From Aliterella atlantica CENA595 (GTDB lineage: Bacteria; Cyanobacteriota; Cyanobacteriia; Cyanobacteriales; Chroococcidiopsidaceae), in NCBI RefSeq assembly GCF_000952155.1, contig NZ_JYON01000001.1, positions 186,001-250,000 of the forward strand: 64,000 nt of DNA, read 5' to 3'. The notes under the pieces were generated by a model. The model made no database searches. It had not been told where the DNA came from and worked only from the letters and a program-made list of their open reading frames with translations. Of the stretch, positions 15,440-23,597 are shown one piece after another. Position 1 is the first letter of the stretch; each line of letters starts with the position of its first letter. Both the position numbers and the translations under genes were made by a program.

Positions 15440-17554
15440 ATGGATGGAGATGTACGTCTCAAGCGAGTTTTAGAAGCTGCGGCTAAAGCACCAGGAAACC
15501 AGGCTCGTTTTATAGCCGCAGGAATAAATACGCAGGTAAGCAATTGGTATGATGCTTTTTTGCAACTATCCCCAGTTGATAAACAAACAGTACGCCAAAA
15601 TCCAGGCTTGTTTCTAGCCGATGCGCGAGATGTTGTTTATCGCGGTAGTACAAGCGGTAGTCGAGGTCAATCTTTTGTTTATTTTGCTGGTAAGGAGTGG
15701 AACCAAGCACGAATTGAGGCGCGTCGTCAGTCTCTTTCTTGGTGGGGAATTGACGACAATACACCCATTATTAATGTAGCTAGCCGTCTATTACCTATAA
15801 GATCCGTCGATCTAGCGATCGCTGGCACAATCGATCTAGACTTTATTCGGCAACTACTAGCTTTAATGCGCGAACGTCCTTGCGTGCTACGTGGCTATCC
15901 TAGCCGTTTGTGCGAAGTAGCAAGTTATCTAGTAAGTGCGCCCCCAGTAATAGCGATTATTTGTACCGGAGAATGCTTGTTCGATTACCAAAAAGCTTTG
16001 CTGCAAGATGTTTTTCAAGCTCCTGTCATTAATGAATATGGGTGTCAGGAAACGGGTATTTCTGGGTTAACTTGCCCGCAAGCTAACAGGTTGCATTTAG
16101 ATAGCGATCGCTGTTTGTATGAAATTATCGACGGGCAATTAGTTACAACGGATTTGTATAACTACACTATGCCTTTGGTACGATATAAATGCGGCGATGT
16201 GTTGCAATTAGATAGCGGTTGTACGTGCGATCGCCCTGGACTAACAGCCAAAATTCTCGGCAGAATAGAAGATAAAATTACTACTCTTAGTGGCAGCAAG
16301 TATCCAGGCGAAATTGTCATGCCACAGTTTGATGGTATTGCTACTTATCAAGTAGCGAAAACCAATGATAATCGCTTAAATATCGCAATTTGCCCTACTG
16401 ATGAGCCTAACTTAGCACCTCTGGGCAAATGGGTAAACAATACATTCGGTAATATTCCCGTTCAAGTATTTGTAGATAACTTGCAAAATCTAGATAATTT
16501 ACCTAAGCGCAGTTATGACGATGCTAGTTGGATTGATAGCGTAACGCAAAAACCTTGGGCAAATTGGCTGTATCAACCCCTATCTTTTACAGGCGAAGGG
16601 AAGAATATTGCTCAACTACTCCAGCAATTAGTAGCGTCTACAGTTATCGTCAATTCTGGTATCGCACCGACAACTAAAGTTTTATTAGATGAGATTATCG
16701 CAAGTCCAAGAGATCGCAATCCTGCATTAGAAAGAATCAAAGCGCGAGTATTATTATTTGCCTGTAGTTTCCTTGATGATGCAAGCCTGTACAACCAAGC
16801 TGCACAACGCGCAGATACCAGCGATCGTGCTACATCGATCGACTTATTAGTTCCGACACTATATTTAGATGCAGTTAATCCTAATTTAAATGTGGACCTA
16901 GAAGGTAAATTAGATACATTCAACGTCCATCACTTGCTGTATAGTTTTGAGCTAGCTATCCGCAAAGCGACTTCTCCAATCGTAAAACAGCGCCTACTAC
17001 CAAGTTTGGCTGTGTTGATGGGCGACTTGAATTTTTTTGCATCTCGATTTGGCGTTTGGCTGCTTGCTGCTTGGTTTGAATTATTACGTGGAAAACCTTT
17101 TCCTCAATTAGTATCTGTTCCTAGCGACGATTTTTCCCTAGCTTGGTTAGCTTGGCGCAAAGCAATAATGAATAGTGAAAAAAGTAGTTATACTCTGTGT
17201 CAGTTGCAAGAAGCAGCAAAAACTCCTGACGAGAAAGCACGAGTTTATCTAGAAAAAGGTTATGGATTGCTGCTAGCAGGGGAAGAACTCAACCCTTACG
17301 AGTGGCTAGAAATTATTAAAGCTAATACTACACCTTTGCCTGACTTTCTTCAGCATACCAATAATATAGATATAACGCCTTGGTTGCCAATTGTGCGATC
17401 GCTTTGTTCTCCTTTGCTTGCTGTAGGAGATAGAGAAATGGCTTATCAATGTCTAGTCGCCAGTGCGCCGCCTTCGTCTCGTATTTCAGCTTTTGAGCAA
17501 ATTGCTTTTCAAGTTAACGACAAACAATCGGTTATTTTTGATGAGAATATGTAG
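15440..17554 (+). CDS. CapK/PaaK-like adenylate-forming enzyme with an unknown helical C-terminal half
   Basis: A 704-residue protein. Residues about 60-380 form an adenylation domain of the phenylacetate-CoA ligase / CapK type, with the phosphate loop GSTSGSRGQSF, NEYGCQETG (A5), MPLVRYKCGD (A7), LGRIEDKI (A8) and NLPKRSYDD (A10-like). A second half (about 390-704) is mainly helical, matches no family I recognise and carries no TPR consensus. CapK-type enzymes occur in capsule clusters and probably activate acyl groups for transfer to glycans. Here it is followed immediately by three GT2 genes, which supports a role in making an acylated or amino-acylated surface glycan. The substrate cannot be read from the sequence. 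Confidence 0.65.
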   Translation: MDGDVRLKRVLEAAAKAPGNQARFIAAGINTQVSNWYDAFLQLSPVDKQTVRQNPGLFLADARDVVYRGSTSGSRGQSFVYFAGKEWNQARIEARRQSLSWWGIDDNTPIINVASRLLPIRSVDLAIAGTIDLDFIRQLLALMRERPCVLRGYPSRLCEVASYLVSAPPVIAIICTGECLFDYQKALLQDVFQAPVINEYGCQETGISGLTCPQANRLHLDSDRCLYEIIDGQLVTTDLYNYTMPLVRYKCGDVLQLDSGCTCDRPGLTAKILGRIEDKITTLSGSKYPGEIVMPQFDGIATYQVAKTNDNRLNIAICPTDEPNLAPLGKWVNNTFGNIPVQVFVDNLQNLDNLPKRSYDDASWIDSVTQKPWANWLYQPLSFTGEGKNIAQLLQQLVASTVIVNSGIAPTTKVLLDEIIASPRDRNPALERIKARVLLFACSFLDDASLYNQAAQRADTSDRATSIDLLVPTLYLDAVNPNLNVDLEGKLDTFNVHHLLYSFELAIRKATSPIVKQRLLPSLAVLMGDLNFFASRFGVWLLAAWFELLRGKPFPQLVSVPSDDFSLAWLAWRKAIMNSEKSSYTLCQLQEAAKTPDEKARVYLEKGYGLLLAGEELNPYEWLEIIKANTTPLPDFLQHTNNIDITPWLPIVRSLCSPLLAVGDREMAYQCLVASAPPSSRISAFEQIAFQVNDKQSVIFDENM

Positions 17555-18832
17555 ATGGTTGCTATATTGCCGATAGTTAATAATGTAGAATGTCTGAAAT
17601 TCCTCAGTAAGAAGGTTTTTAACTATCGCCAGCAAGTTATAGTTATCGATTCGTTAGTTGATGTTTCTACATTTGGCGATCGCTATTCTATCCAAATCGT
17701 ATCTTCTCCAGCCGAAATTATCCAACTCCTGCCTACACTACAAGCCGATTTTCTCGCGTATATTCCTTTTAGGCATAACTTTGCGCTACCAGATATTCAT
17801 TTATTAGCGGCTAACTATTTAGCGCCTTTAGTGCCTGCTGTAACGTTACCTCAAGAAAATGCTAGAGAAATGCCGTCTGAGGCACTAGGTTGGATTGCAT
17901 CGCTGAATATTGCTAAATTTGCCCTACCAAAGCTTGAAAGCTGGACAATTTTAGAAATTGCTCGAATTTTAGAACTAGCTGGTGTTTCGTTTCGCTGGGG
18001 TGGAGTTCGTGCTAGCGATGATGTTAGGCAAGAAAAAATAAATTCCACTTCTTCTATAATGGCGATCGTGCCGCATTACCGCTGTGAAGCTTGGCTGAGA
18101 AGATGTTTGCAGAGTTTGGTAGATCAAACTAGAGCGCTAGATAGTATTGTTGTTATCGATGATGGTTCTGGCAATCCGCCTGTCAGTATAGTTAAGGAAT
18201 TTTCCAATGTTACTTTGCTGGCATCTGCTGTTAATGTTGGACCTTATAGGTTAGTCGAGCAAGTAATATTAGATACAAATTACGACGCTTATCTATTTCA
18301 AGATGCAGATGATTGGTCAACTTGCGATCGCTTAGAAAAATTATTGCAAACTGCGGCGCATACTGGTGCTGAATTAATCGGAACGCAAGAATTGCGAGTT
18401 GCAAAAGGGCAAATTACACCTGTATGTTATCCATTGGATGTTAATACTGCGCTAGCTGAAAAACCAGGTCATGCACTTATCCATCCTAGTAGTCTAGCCA
18501 CGCGAGATTTGTTCATGCGTTTGGGTGGATTTGCTACAGGCTTAAAGTTTGGCGGCGATACAGAGTTTCTACTACGAGCAAGATTTGCAGCGAAAATTGT
18601 CAATATCCCCGACTACTGTTATTTTCGCAGCAAGCGGACGGGTTCTTTAACTACTGCGATCGCGACAGGGTTAGATTCTCCCGCCCGTTTGCAACTCCTT
18701 AAAACTTTGAAAAATAGAGCTTTAGCAAATAATACACTGGTAAAAGCAGGGCAAAATCCATGTTTAGTTCCGTTAGTAAAAGCCAACCCGATTGAGCTTA
18801 AATATATCGCAGGTTTGCAATGGCACAATTAG
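17555..18832 (+). CDS. GT2 glycosyltransferase with a second, degenerate GT-A-like N-terminal domain
   Basis: A 425-residue protein. Residues about 170-400 form a GT2 domain, with IMAIVPHYRCEAWLRRCLQS, VVIDDGSG, the DxD-type QDADDW and GGDTEFLLRARF. Residues 1-165 look like a worn copy of the same fold, with strand QVIVIDS and ADFLAYIPFRHNFALPD where the DxD should be, but no metal-binding aspartates. It starts on the base after the stop of the CapK-like gene and overlaps the next gene by 13 bases, so it belongs to one transcript. Donor and acceptor are unknown. Confidence 0.78.
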   Translation: MVAILPIVNNVECLKFLSKKVFNYRQQVIVIDSLVDVSTFGDRYSIQIVSSPAEIIQLLPTLQADFLAYIPFRHNFALPDIHLLAANYLAPLVPAVTLPQENAREMPSEALGWIASLNIAKFALPKLESWTILEIARILELAGVSFRWGGVRASDDVRQEKINSTSSIMAIVPHYRCEAWLRRCLQSLVDQTRALDSIVVIDDGSGNPPVSIVKEFSNVTLLASAVNVGPYRLVEQVILDTNYDAYLFQDADDWSTCDRLEKLLQTAAHTGAELIGTQELRVAKGQITPVCYPLDVNTALAEKPGHALIHPSSLATRDLFMRLGGFATGLKFGGDTEFLLRARFAAKIVNIPDYCYFRSKRTGSLTTAIATGLDSPARLQLLKTLKNRALANNTLVKAGQNPCLVPLVKANPIELKYIAGLQWHN

Positions 18833-19632
18833 AAGCGATAATTCCTGTCAAGGATCGAGGTGAGTTACAGCAGTGTGTAGAATCACTGTTGGCTGCGATC
18901 GCTATAACTAAAATTACCATCTGTGACGGTGGTTCGAGCGATCTTGAATGCCTTAACTATCTCCACGAAATTGCTAAAAACGATCGCATCTGCGTGCTGC
19001 GTTTACAGCAGGAAGGATTCAATAAGTCAAAACTACTCAATTATGCGATCGCTTGCTCTAGTAACGAGTTATTGTTGATTTCTGATGCTGATATTATTTG
19101 GAACCAAGCTGCCTTAAATGTAGTAACGAGTACAGTCAATGTTAGTACAATCTGCTGTGTTGCAGAGGTAGAAGAATCGCAGCCAAGTACAGTTGCGCTT
19201 ACGCGCGATCGCTATACTTACAATATTTCTATAGATAGCGATCGCGCTTTAGTTGAAATTATACCTTGGTCGCAGGTAGAGCAATTTCGACCTGGTTGCG
19301 GGTTGATCTGTGCAAGTAGAAATACATTAATTAGTTTGGGCGGTTACAAAGAGATTTTTACGGGCTGGGGTTGGGAAGACCAAGATTTATTGATGCGTGC
19401 TAAACTGCTGGGCATTAAGGTTGAAGTTGCAGGGAAAGTCATACATCTTTCCCATAGCGATGCAATCCGCAATCGCTACTGCAACAATCTAGAACCAAGC
19501 CAAACTCGCAACGACAACATAATTACCTGTTTGAAGTCTTTGTCTCAAGGTATTTTAAGCGGCGACTTGCAGGTAAAAGTCCCCCAGCTACTAAAACCAT
19601 ATATTCTTGACGTGCGGCTGCCAATACTGTGA
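18820..19632 (+). CDS. GT2-family glycosyltransferase with galactosyltransferase-type C-terminus
   Basis: A 270-residue protein: N-terminal LEAIIPVKDRGELQQCVESL, donor-binding CDGGSSD, metal-binding SDADI near 90-94, and a GWGWEDQDLLMRA motif of the Glyco_transf_7C / chondroitin-synthase-like type near 185. No membrane segment is visible, so it is cytosolic or membrane-associated. It overlaps the preceding gene by 13 bases and shares GTGA with the next. Confidence 0.82.
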   Translation: MAQLEAIIPVKDRGELQQCVESLLAAIAITKITICDGGSSDLECLNYLHEIAKNDRICVLRLQQEGFNKSKLLNYAIACSSNELLLISDADIIWNQAALNVVTSTVNVSTICCVAEVEESQPSTVALTRDRYTYNISIDSDRALVEIIPWSQVEQFRPGCGLICASRNTLISLGGYKEIFTGWGWEDQDLLMRAKLLGIKVEVAGKVIHLSHSDAIRNRYCNNLEPSQTRNDNIITCLKSLSQGILSGDLQVKVPQLLKPYILDVRLPIL

Positions 19633-20333
19633 AACTATCTTTGATTGTTACCTACCGCCAACGCGAAACTCACCTCAAAGCCCAACTTGAGTGGTGGAAA
19701 CACCAAGCTACGCAAGATATTGAGCTAATAATTGTTGAAGCAGACGAGCAACCTTCTACGTGGATTAAAGCTGCGATCGCATCTCCCATTACATATACTT
19801 TTTTACCTTGCCAGGGCGTATTTCACAAAACTAAAGCTTTAAATCTAGGGCTATCTTTAGCGCAAGGTGAGTTTGTTGCACCGTTTGATGTCGATTTGAT
19901 TCCTTTAGGTAATACTTTATGCCAGCATTTACAAATCGCCCAGTTAGCACCGCAGCTATTAGTTACTGGCTACCGAATTATGTCTCCAACGGAAGAACCA
20001 ATAGCGATAGATTCTTGCACGATCGCACCTGAAGATATGCCCACAGCGCTATGGAAGCAATTGATTGATGGCGAACGATTTGGGGTTGTACCCTACTTTA
20101 ACCGCGATCGCTTGCTAAAAATTGGCGGTTGGGATGAAAATTTTGTTGGTTGGGGTGGTGAGGATCAAAATATCATCGAGCGATATCTGCAAACTAGCTA
20201 CCATCTATGTAGATGTCCAGAACTCGTATACTTACATTTGCCCCATGCGCCTAATCAATTGTGGACAGAGACAGCGCTTGTCGACCAAAACCGCAAACAT
20301 TACTACTATAAGAGGGAAAAGCTTAAACAGTAG
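19629..20333 (+). CDS. GT2-family glycosyltransferase
   Basis: A 234-residue protein starting at GTG, which overlaps the previous stop as GTGA. It has the motifs LSLIVTYRQRETHLKAQLEW, FDVDLIPLG (DxD) and VGWGGEDQNIIERY, the same GW-x-ED signature as the gene before it, so the two may act on similar acceptors. It is the last gene of the operon; its final codons form one arm of the terminator hairpin at 20313-20362. Confidence 0.82.
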   Translation: MKLSLIVTYRQRETHLKAQLEWWKHQATQDIELIIVEADEQPSTWIKAAIASPITYTFLPCQGVFHKTKALNLGLSLAQGEFVAPFDVDLIPLGNTLCQHLQIAQLAPQLLVTGYRIMSPTEEPIAIDSCTIAPEDMPTALWKQLIDGERFGVVPYFNRDRLLKIGGWDENFVGWGGEDQNIIERYLQTSYHLCRCPELVYLHLPHAPNQLWTETALVDQNRKHYYYKREKLKQ

Positions 20334-20362
20334 TGGACTAACTACCTAATAAGCTTTTCCCT
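20313..20362. terminator. 13-bp perfect hairpin between convergent glycosyltransferase genes
   Basis: AGGGAAAAGCTTA at 20313-20325 pairs perfectly with TAAGCTTTTCCCT at 20350-20362. Inside the 24-base loop GTAGT and ACTAC can pair as well. The left arm lies within the last codons of the upstream gene. The structure probably ends transcription from both sides. Confidence 0.65.
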
Positions 20363-20378
20363 ACCTGCAGCCCTCAAA

Positions 20379-21662
20379 TTAAGCAATCGCTACTGCTTTC
20401 GGCTTAACTTCCTCTTCTACACTGGGTTTTTGCAACTCCTCGTACAATTCGCCTAGTTGAGTTGCTACACCTTCCCAACTAAACATCTTTTCTACACGCT
20501 TTCTTGCTGCTCGACCCATTTTATTTCTATCATCAGGGTCTAGAGATAAAATGCGGTCAATCGCCTCTGCAAAAGCTGCATCATCTTTAGGGGGTGCAAG
20601 TAGTCCAGTTTCTTCTGGAACTACAGTAAATTGCAAACCACCAACATCACTAGCGACTACTGGAGTGCTACTTGCCATTGCTTCAATCGCTACCAAACCA
20701 AAAGGTTCGTAGTGGCTGGGAACTACACACACATCAGCAGCAGCATAGTAATTGTGCAGCGTATCGTCGCCCAAACGACCTGGGAAGATTGTCATATCGC
20801 TCATTCCCAATTCTGCAACAATTTCCTCAATGCGATCGCGTTCTAGTCCGTCGCTTTGTCCAGGGCGAGAACCGCCACCAATAATCAACTTTATATCTTT
20901 CTTGCCGCGTAGCTGCGACTGTCCTACTGCTCTTACTAACGTTTCGATACCTTTGCGGCGATCGAACCTACCTACATACAAAACTACTGCCGCTTCTTTG
21001 TCTATGCCTAAAATTTCCCTTGCTTGTTCTTGACTTACAGAACCGAAGCGATGAATGTCTGTACCGCAAGGAATGATATCGATATTACCCTTACTAGACA
21101 CTAGCGATCGCATATGCTGCTTTTCTTGCGGGCTAGTCGCTACAACCCTTTCTGCTGTTTCTAATAATGTTTTTTCAACTTCCAAACGAGTCTTAGCAAT
21201 TAAGGGAATTGTCGATACTGACTTGTACTTGACGCAACCTAAAGAATGATAGGTATGAACTTGCTTGCTACCTTGTCTTTTTTTAAGTTGCATCCCTACC
21301 CAACTTGATAGCCAGTAGTTCGTGTGAAACAAAGTGTATTTGATTCCCTCGTCTGCTTGAAACTTTAATACTTGCTCTACAAATTCTGGCAAGTATGGGA
21401 ATAAATTATCTCTTGATATGAATTCTTCTGGTCCGGCGGTTAAACGAATTGTCCGACAATTGGGTAAATGCTCTACAATTCTGGCATCTTCTGCGCTAGC
21501 CTTGCGGGTGAACATATCTACTTGCCATCCGAGTTTGGCTAAAGCCTCACCCACTTGACGCACGTAAACGTTTTGTCCCCCGGCTTCTTCTTTCCCAATT
21601 TCAATTGCAGGATCGCCGTGTACTGAAATCAGGGCAATGCGCTTTTGATTGGAGGTATTCAT
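20379..21662 (-). CDS. GT4-family glycosyltransferase related to sucrose-phosphate synthase / MshA
   Basis: A 427-residue GT-B protein. The N-terminal domain has the glycine-rich acceptor loop EEAGGQNVYVRQVGEAL. The C-terminal domain has LYVGRFDRRKGIETLV and the retaining ExxxxxxxE motif EPFGLVAIEAMA, with DVGGLQFTV after it. The layout matches cyanobacterial sucrose-phosphate synthase-like enzymes, but without a phosphatase domain its substrate is uncertain. Start is ATG at 21662. It is convergent with the GT2 operon and may be unrelated to it. Confidence 0.8.
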   Translation of the reverse strand: MNTSNQKRIALISVHGDPAIEIGKEEAGGQNVYVRQVGEALAKLGWQVDMFTRKASAEDARIVEHLPNCRTIRLTAGPEEFISRDNLFPYLPEFVEQVLKFQADEGIKYTLFHTNYWLSSWVGMQLKKRQGSKQVHTYHSLGCVKYKSVSTIPLIAKTRLEVEKTLLETAERVVATSPQEKQHMRSLVSSKGNIDIIPCGTDIHRFGSVSQEQAREILGIDKEAAVVLYVGRFDRRKGIETLVRAVGQSQLRGKKDIKLIIGGGSRPGQSDGLERDRIEEIVAELGMSDMTIFPGRLGDDTLHNYYAAADVCVVPSHYEPFGLVAIEAMASSTPVVASDVGGLQFTVVPEETGLLAPPKDDAAFAEAIDRILSLDPDDRNKMGRAARKRVEKMFSWEGVATQLGELYEELQKPSVEEEVKPKAVAIA

Positions 21663-22051
21663 GGCTTATTATCACCGGAATTCAACTGTTTTTTTAATGG
21701 AGGTCGCCAAGCGTGGTTTCCTCTGGGTGGATAAGATATCGATCTTATGCCTTACTTTACATTTTCTTTACATCATTGACATCCTCTATGGGAAATACTT
21801 TTATTGAGGTTGCTTTCATTCTTCAGGATTTGATTTGCACTGGCAGGTATGCCAATAATAGGTTTCACTCTATCTGGAGGTTGAGTAGTTTTTACTGCGT
21901 GCCTCCTATTGAACCCAACGACAAGTTTTTTACTACCCAGAGAAAACTTGCAAACTGCACCAGTATTATCTCCGAGATCCACTATACATAACTACAATAA
22001 ATCTTATGTCTAAGATAAGCAAAGCTAATCAGACAATTATTCTCAATCTTA
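21663..22051. other. Divergent intergenic region; small palindrome at 21731-21748
   Basis: About 390 bases hold no gene I believe in; short overlapping frames on both strands have no recognisable domain. ATAAGAT at 21731-21737 is inverted as ATCTTAT at 21742-21748, about 70 bases upstream of the glycosyltransferase start. It could be an operator or a leader hairpin. Confidence 0.4.
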
Positions 22052-22489
22052 ATGCCGCTCGATATGATAGTTTCCGCTGATAATAAGAAGTCTATGAAAT
22101 TAGAATTTGTCCCCATCGAAGAGTTTTATTTTGCTTTAACCTTAGCAGTGCGTCCCTTAGAAGACTTAGGCGATCGCGATTTAGTTATGCAAGTGCGATC
22201 GCGCCTGCAACAAGAATGTGGCGAACCTTCAACAATCGCTGCTGCTAGGCAAAATAACTTTAACTATGTATTCCGCATCAATGACTACGACAATAGCCCA
22301 GCGCCTCAATTAGTCGTATCTGTAGCTGACTGGCAAGACAAACTCCGCCTCAGCAGCGATTACGGTTGGACGTTAGATAACGAACGTAAACCATTACGTA
22401 CCGAACGCTACGAACAAAGAGCGGCATTTAGTCAACAACTGCGATCGCATTTAGCAACTTGGTTGCAAGTCCCTCTATCTGTCGATTAG
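22052..22489 (+). CDS. Conserved cyanobacterial protein of unknown function
   Basis: A protein of about 145 residues, with LEFVPIEEFYFALTLAVRPL near the start and a later NFNYVFRINDYD and LATWLQVPL. No signal peptide, membrane segment or known domain is visible. ATGs at 22052, 22064 and 22094 are all in frame; the last would begin MKLEFVPIEEF and fits the conserved part best. Composition and HIP1 content match the neighbours, so it looks native. Confidence 0.65.
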   Translation: MPLDMIVSADNKKSMKLEFVPIEEFYFALTLAVRPLEDLGDRDLVMQVRSRLQQECGEPSTIAAARQNNFNYVFRINDYDNSPAPQLVVSVADWQDKLRLSSDYGWTLDNERKPLRTERYEQRAAFSQQLRSHLATWLQVPLSVD

Positions 22490-22543
22490 AGCTAGCTAGT
22501 TGAACTTAGAAGTTAGAGCCTTGTCTAACTTCTAAGCAAAGTA

Positions 22544-23038
22544 TTAACCATTAGTAGTTTGTGCTGCCAACATTTGCTTTAACTTCTCAAGTTCTGTAGC
22601 CCAACGCGGATCGGGTTGAACTGCATCTGAGCTTTCGCTTGTATTGCTAGTGCTAGCTGGGCGACGAGACTTTTTATTATTGTTGTTGCGACGGTTAGAT
22701 GCTGCTTTTTCAGGATGCCCAACGCTAGAGTTACCAGCACTTTCATTAGTAACAGGACGACTTTGCCCTTCTTCGTCTTGTCCTTTAGTTCGAGGTAAAG
22801 CTTTTTCAATTTTTATGGGGCTGTCCTTAAATAATTGACCGTTGTATTTTTCAATTATTTTGTCAGCGTGTTCGTCGTCGTTAACAGTTACAAAACCAAA
22901 ACCGCGACATTTGCCTGTTTTGCGGTCTTTAATTACTTTAGTTACAACTGATTCACCTTCTTCGGCAAAAACTGCTTGCAGTTCTTGACGCTCTACTTCT
23001 TCTTTGGGTAGGTTGCCAATATACAGACGGACTGACAT
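22544..23038 (-). CDS. RRM-type RNA-binding protein (Rbp family) with a long basic tail
   Basis: A 164-residue protein. One RNA recognition motif occupies residues 1-82, with RNP2 LYIGNL (5-10) and RNP1 RGFGFVTV (about 45-52). A charged Asn/Arg/Ser-rich tail (about 85-145) replaces the glycine-rich tail of the small cold-induced Rbp proteins. These proteins bind mRNA and some help target thylakoid mRNAs. The upstream region of more than 300 bases before the next element could be a regulated leader. Confidence 0.88.
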   Translation of the reverse strand: MSVRLYIGNLPKEEVERQELQAVFAEEGESVVTKVIKDRKTGKCRGFGFVTVNDDEHADKIIEKYNGQLFKDSPIKIEKALPRTKGQDEEGQSRPVTNESAGNSSVGHPEKAASNRRNNNNKKSRRPASTSNTSESSDAVQPDPRWATELEKLKQMLAAQTTNG

Positions 23039-23597
23039 GAAAAATACCTCTACATTTGAGTGGAAATAATTTGGTGATAAAACCGTTTACTTAGATTAGT
23101 CGTTAATAATTTTAGATTGACCTATGCTGCCACAAATTAACTTTTAACTTGAACAACTAACCTTTGGTGCTTTCGCGCATTAACTATACGTCATAGAAAC
23201 ACTTTAGTTAAACAACTGCCCTTTCTGTTGTAATTAGCAACTTTTTAGCTACGAAAGATACCTCTAACGCTGCTTGCCTGTAACGGTAACACTATTTTTT
23301 ACAATATCATGCGTGTGACTGCTGCAGTAGCTATTTGACTATATTTACACCTTTAGCGATATTCGCACTTCGATCTATCTGTTTCCATCCTCCTTATGTA
23401 TGGAATTTGTGTTTGTTTACTATCATTTCTATAGATTTACTCAAAATAAAAACCAGCCATTGGCTGGTTTAATTACTGCTGTGTTGGAACTAGGAGAATT
23501 TTGGAGGCAATTACCAAGCTGGGATAGCAATTTAGGTTTGGTAAACTGGCTCATGTAAAGTAATGTAACAGAGTAAGTAGATAATTGCAACATATCT
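23039..23597. other. Intergenic region upstream of the RRM gene
   Basis: About 560 bases without a gene. It contains the terminator of the minus-strand M48-like gene at 23443-23470 and, after it, the promoter and probable long leader of the RRM gene. Cold-regulated rbp genes are known to have long leaders; whether this one is cold-regulated cannot be read here. Confidence 0.5.
23443..23470 (-). terminator. Rho-independent terminator of the M48-like gene
   Basis: On the minus strand AAACCAGCC and GGCTGGTTT form a perfect 9-bp stem with a three-base loop, followed by a T-rich tail (TTATTTT). It lies about 130 bases after the stop of the gene at 23598-25694. Confidence 0.8.
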
